A DNA stretch of 64,000 nucleotides from Marinomonas shanghaiensis (GTDB taxonomy: Bacteria; Pseudomonadota; Gammaproteobacteria; Pseudomonadales; Marinomonadaceae). The notes below the pieces were generated by a model. It made no database searches and was not told where the DNA came from. It worked only from the letters and a program-made list of their open reading frames with translations. Positions 60,881 to 64,000 of this stretch are shown here, piece by piece. Every line of letters begins with the position of its first letter. Position 1 is the stretch's first letter. Location of the stretch: NCBI RefSeq assembly GCF_003259175.1, contig NZ_QGOK01000013.1:62001-126000 (forward strand). The letters run 5' to 3'. Both the position numbers and the translations under genes were made by a program.

Positions 60881-61897
60881 TTAAGTGGAATGACGAACAA
60901 TGAGCTCAGCTTTGAGCTTGATGTGTTGTGGGGCTTCGTTGTTACCTTGAACTCTGGCAAGCAATCGTTCGCAAGCCGTTTGGCCTATCTGTTGGGTAGG
61001 TTGGCGCATAACGGTAATGCCGCCTTCGAACAGTTGTGCCCATTCTGGGTCGTCTATGCTGATTAAACCAATGTGCGTGCCGATGTGAATGTCTAGCTGT
61101 TTCAAGGCTTTTGCGGTGCTCATCATGGCAACACCATTGGTAGTGAAGATGGCTTTTTTGCGCTTTGGGTGAGCGGCGATGAAGTCTGTAATAACCTTGA
61201 CTAATAAGCTGACGCTCATCTTTTCAATTTCGATGACATCGCAGGTTATGTTGTCGTTTTCTTTGGCGAAAGCTTGAATGGCGTCGACCCTTGCTTGGCG
61301 AGGATCTATGGCGATAGATTCGGTAACCACCAAGATGGCTTCATAGGCATTGGCTTGTAAGTGCTGGCAGGCTTCTTTTACGGCTGCTTCGTTATCTAGC
61401 CCGACAGTATCGAATCCAAGCGAGGTATTGATCCTATCAACCAATACTAAAGGGCAAGAGAGGCGCTTCAAATTACTGACTTGTTTTTGTGCCATTCCCG
61501 CAGTATTGACTATGATACCGTCGACCCTGTGTGCTTCGAGTAAGGACAAATAACGGTCTTGCAACTCTTTTTCATTGTCTGTGTTGCAGACCATCAGCAT
61601 GTAGCCCTCACGACGGCAGACGTGTTCTACTCCTTGCAGCACATCAATAGAATAGGGGTTAGTGACGTCAGCGAGTAACAATCCAATGAGTTTTGAATGT
61701 CCAGCTCTGAGCATGCGCGCGGAATGGTTAGGGCGAAAATCCAGATGAGCAATGGCTTGCGCAATTTTTTCTCTTAGCTCATCGGATAATTTGTCTTGTT
61801 CCCCATTGAGATAACGTGAAACACTGGTCTTACCGACTTTTGCATATTTTGCAACGTCTGAAATGGTGGTGAAGCTTTTGTTATTTTTCTTCAGCAA
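60881..61897 (-). CDS. LacI-family regulator, PtxS-like
   Basis: A 338-residue LacI repressor: HTH TTISDVAKYAKVGKTSVSRYLNGEQDKLSDELREKI, hinge helix around RPNHSARMLRAGHSKLIG, and a periplasmic-binding-like core (LLADVTNPYSIDVLQGVEHVCRREGYMLMVCNTDNEKE). Over the N-terminal half it resembles PtxS, the 2-ketogluconate-responsive repressor. The start appears to be TTG at 61897; no ATG is available. The RBS is weak. It lies upstream of the operator and the TRAP operon in the same direction. Confidence 0.88.
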   Translation of the reverse strand: MLKKNNKSFTTISDVAKYAKVGKTSVSRYLNGEQDKLSDELREKIAQAIAHLDFRPNHSARMLRAGHSKLIGLLLADVTNPYSIDVLQGVEHVCRREGYMLMVCNTDNEKELQDRYLSLLEAHRVDGIIVNTAGMAQKQVSNLKRLSCPLVLVDRINTSLGFDTVGLDNEAAVKEACQHLQANAYEAILVVTESIAIDPRQARVDAIQAFAKENDNITCDVIEIEKMSVSLLVKVITDFIAAHPKRKKAIFTTNGVAMMSTAKALKQLDIHIGTHIGLISIDDPEWAQLFEGGITVMRQPTQQIGQTACERLLARVQGNNEAPQHIKLKAELIVRHST

Positions 61898-62031
61898 TGT
61901 GTTGTCTCAATGGTTAGATTAACGGAAAGAACATCCATACGCGTAAGTATAGAGGTAGGCGTTTTTCCGTACTGTAAACTATGATCCTAGCGGGGCGCAA
62001 TTATAGACAGTTTTTTAATAGCAGGAGCATT

Positions 62032-63105
62032 ATGAAAATTTTCAGTTGTCAGCAATGTGGGCAGACGGTGTTATTTGAGAACACCCACTGCGAGCAATGC
62101 TCGTCGTCGTTGGGCTTTCTTCCTGATCAGTTAGTGATCAGTGCGTTAAAATCGGTTGATAATGCTTGGTATGCCATGGCCGATAAATCCATTCCTGCTA
62201 AGCGTTGGTATTATTGTGAAAACCATCAGCACCAAGTTTGTAACTGGATGGTAGAAGAAGGCGGCAGTACGTTTTGTGTCGCGTGTGAGTTGAATCGTCA
62301 TATTCCGAATTTAGAAAAAGTAGAAGAGCGTCAGGCATGGCAACAATTGGAGTTTGCTAAACATCGTTTGGTGTATTCTATATTGCGTCTTGGTTTACCT
62401 TTGATCAGTAAAAAAACAGAACCTGACGACGGTTTGTCGTTTGATTTTATTTCTGAAAATAATCAAGTCCCAGAAGACGCCAGTGCGATGACTGGGCATG
62501 CTGCAGGGCAAGTCACGATCAACGCGGCTGAGGGAAATTCGGTCGACCGTGAACAAATGCGCGAAGATATGAATGAGTCCTATCGAACCGTTATTGGGCA
62601 TTTTCGTCATGAAATTGGGCACTATTACTGGGATCAGCTTATTGCAGATAATGAACAGTGTTTGGCTGATTTTAGAGCACTTTTTGGTGATGATCGAGAA
62701 AGCTATGCCGATGCATTAGAGACACATTATAAAACGCCCAATCCAGATTGGCAGCAGTCTTTTGTGAGTGTTTATGCGTCATCTCATCCTTGGGAAGATT
62801 GGGCGGAAACTTGGGCCCATTACTTGCACATTGTCGACACTTTAGAAACGGCCAGTGATCTTGGCTTGAGTTTGCAACCTATTGGTTCAAATAGACAAAA
62901 CCTTGCGGTGATGGTGAACATTGACCCCTTTAGGCACGATAATTTCGACGACATTCTTGCGCAATATGTGCCGTTAACCTTCGCGGTGAATAATCTAAAT
63001 CGAGGCATGGGTCAACCGGACTTGTACCCTTTTATTTTAGTGCCTGCGGTGCGTGAGAAGTTGGTGTTTATTCACCGTTTGCTGCGATCTTATACAGCGG
63101 AATGA
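62032..63105 (+). CDS. Putative zinc metallopeptidase with N-terminal zinc ribbon
   Basis: A 357-residue protein of the zinc-binding metallopeptidase group (formerly DUF2248-type). Four cysteines (C6, C9, C20, C23) form a first zinc ribbon and C62, C70, C82, C85 a probable second. The catalytic HExxH is H193-E-I-G-H197, with a likely third ligand in the SHPWEDWAETWAHY region. There is no signal peptide. The ATG at 62032 follows CAGGAG. The substrate is unknown; the family is widespread in proteobacteria. Confidence 0.85.
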   Translation: MKIFSCQQCGQTVLFENTHCEQCSSSLGFLPDQLVISALKSVDNAWYAMADKSIPAKRWYYCENHQHQVCNWMVEEGGSTFCVACELNRHIPNLEKVEERQAWQQLEFAKHRLVYSILRLGLPLISKKTEPDDGLSFDFISENNQVPEDASAMTGHAAGQVTINAAEGNSVDREQMREDMNESYRTVIGHFRHEIGHYYWDQLIADNEQCLADFRALFGDDRESYADALETHYKTPNPDWQQSFVSVYASSHPWEDWAETWAHYLHIVDTLETASDLGLSLQPIGSNRQNLAVMVNIDPFRHDNFDDILAQYVPLTFAVNNLNRGMGQPDLYPFILVPAVREKLVFIHRLLRSYTAE

Positions 63106-63157
63106 TTCGCGAATAAGGGATTTTATTGACTTTTCATGGCGACAAATAAGGCGATCC

Positions 63158-63189
63158 GTTATCATGCTCTGCAATGGGAGCATGATAAC
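63158..63189. repeat. Perfect 12-bp-arm inverted repeat
   Basis: GTTATCATGCTC (63158-63169) and GAGCATGATAAC (63178-63189) with an eight-base loop, 35 bases upstream of the DUF6172 start. It could be a terminator for the metallopeptidase gene, although no T-run follows, or an operator. Confidence 0.55.
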
Positions 63190-63223
63190 CTCAGCTCCTG
63201 ACCTTTAATCCTTTAGGATCCCA

Positions 63224-63571
63224 ATGAAAAAGACCTTTACGTTATCTCACCCAACCATCAAATACCCACGCCTAATCGAAGCAACAAAAAACGAAGTCAA
63301 AAAATATCTCAAAAGAGAGCGCAATAAAAAATTGCCAGAATACGCTGACTTTTGGGGATTTGATTGCCGCTTTGGTCAAACTGAAGCGCTGGCTGAAGAG
63401 ATTCATGTTGCTCAAATCAATGAAAAAATCAGCTTTGCTGAAAGCCAAGAGTGGACTGCGTTCTACCTTGAAATCCTAGCCACGCCAGCACAACGTATAA
63501 AACGTGATGACGCTGATGGGCAGGAAGAAGACGAAGAGAGCGCAAGCGAAGAGCACGACGAAGATCGATAA
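63224..63571 (+). CDS. DUF6172 family protein
   Basis: A 115-residue protein matching the DUF6172 pattern (MKKTFTLSHPTIKYPRLIEA, VKKYLKRERNKKLP, FWGFDCRFG, FYLEILATPAQR). The C-terminal 20 residues are almost all acidic (DGQEEDEESASEEHDEDR). The function is unknown. The RBS is not strong. Confidence 0.8.
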   Translation: MKKTFTLSHPTIKYPRLIEATKNEVKKYLKRERNKKLPEYADFWGFDCRFGQTEALAEEIHVAQINEKISFAESQEWTAFYLEILATPAQRIKRDDADGQEEDEESASEEHDEDR

Positions 63572-63760
63572 GCTGCTAGCTTAGACGTAAAAACGCCTAG
63601 TGCTTTGTGTATTGTTCGCAACTAAGTAAAAATCTTAACTCATTTCAAGATCTTGTTTCCTTTTTCCTGACTCTTTAATCACTTGTTCGCGTACTGCGTG
63701 GCCTTATCATTAAGAGATCGCAGGCCCCTTTTTTCATTTGCCTGCTGACTATTTTTAGAG

Positions 63761-63776
63761 ACCTTTGTGCAAAGGT
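63761..63776 (+). repeat. Small hairpin upstream of DUF2076 gene
   Basis: ACCTTTG-TG-CAAAGGT is a perfect 16-base palindrome 24 bases before the DUF2076 start. The rest of the 63572-63800 gap shows a GCAGGC...GCCTGC pair around 63719-63745 and is probably a promoter region. Confidence 0.35.
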
Positions 63777-63800
63777 AATATTTAGGTTGGAGATAAAGTG

Positions 63801-64000
63801 ATGAGTAACGACGCGAGCGGTTTAATTGATAGTTTGTTTGAGCGTATTAATATTGCTGAGAAAAACACAGGTGAGCGGGACAAAGAAGCAGAAGCGCAGA
63901 TTAACAAACACCTTGTTGCGAATCCAGCTGCTCCTTATTACATGGCGCAAACTATCATCATGCAAGAAGCCGCGTTAAAGCAACTCAACGCTCGGGTTGA
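63801..64000 (+). CDS. DUF2076 domain-containing protein, N-terminal part
   Basis: The ATG at 63801 (GTTGGAG ahead) opens a frame reading MSNDASGLIDSLFERINIAE, then KDKEAEAQINKHL-like sequence and APYYMAQTIIMQEAALKQL. This is the conserved N-terminus of DUF2076 proteins, which typically continue into a proline/glycine-rich and hydrophobic C-terminus. The gene runs off the window. Confidence 0.75.
   Translation, partial: MSNDASGLIDSLFERINIAEKNTGERDKEAEAQINKHLVANPAAPYYMAQTIIMQEAALKQLNARV

Noticed and set aside
1..64000. CRISPR array, tRNA, rRNA, prophage or intact IS
   Set aside because: No regularly spaced repeats, cloverleaf-like segments, rRNA sequence, phage structural genes or complete transposase were found on reading both strands.

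Overview
The window reads as chromosome of a marine, plant- or alga-associated gammaproteobacterium of moderate GC, most likely Marinomonas or a close Oceanospirillales relative. This is inferred from gene content: rhizobial-type L-rhamnose catabolism, several TRAP transporters, ACC deaminase, cyanase, a thermostable-hemolysin/AMP-ligase pair. No rRNA, tRNA, CRISPR array, intact IS or prophage was seen.

Layout. (1) 1-954: end of a thermostable-hemolysin/AMP-ligase operon. (2) 1.4-13.9 kb: a nitrogen-scavenging block of amidase, D-serine dehydratase, divergent LysR, a five-gene peptide ABC transporter, two M20 peptidases and RidA. (3) 14.3-17.6 kb: ACC deaminase, a chemoreceptor and an Lrp regulator. 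(4) 17.6-21.3 kb: a sigma-54-type promoter ahead of cyanase, a formate/nitrite-type channel and a membrane-tethered PP2C phosphatase/Ser-Thr kinase fusion. (5) 21.4-29.4 kb: glycogen phosphorylase, an AT-rich accessory island (hypothetical, HNH protein, LysR, EamA exporter), a glyoxalase-fold protein and a Rhizobium-type asparaginase. (6) 29.4-34.6 kb: MscS channel, a CaCA antiporter behind a yybP-ykoY (Mn2+) riboswitch and a 36-residue membrane peptide, an AlkX/YcaQ glycosylase, and a divergent Lrp/membrane-transporter pair. (7) 34.7-49.9 kb: a rhamnose regulon. It has a TRAP transporter plus cytoplasmic GH105 unsaturated-uronyl hydrolase, rhaI and rhaD (aldolase-dehydrogenase fusion), and divergently rhaR, the rhaSTPQ ABC importer and a gene fusing rhamnose mutarotase to the sugar kinase. 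(8) 50-54.3 kb: three toxin-antitoxin loci (a HigA antitoxin with only a stump of its toxin, an intact Xre-RES pair, an intact ParDE pair) around an L-lactate-dehydrogenase-like flavoenzyme. (9) 54.4-64 kb: small membrane proteins, a GNAT, and a probable 2-ketogluconate operon (TRAP importer, PfkB kinase, GhrB/KguD-like reductase, PtxS-like LacI repressor with a perfect operator), then a zinc metallopeptidase, DUF6172 and DUF2076 proteins.

How the genes may work together. In the rhamnose region, an imported unsaturated rhamnose-uronate disaccharide (from rhamnogalacturonan or ulvan) would be split by GH105. Rhamnose would then pass through mutarotase, isomerase, kinase and aldolase to DHAP and lactaldehyde, with the SDR half of RhaD giving lactate; the lactate-oxidase-like gene nearby could finish the route. 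In the nitrogen block, amidase, peptidases, DsdA, ACC deaminase, asparaginase and cyanase all release ammonia, and RidA would clear the enamine products of the PLP lyases. The most unusual items are the cyanase/FNT/kinase-phosphatase module, the riboswitch-controlled micropeptide, and the mutarotase-kinase fusion.
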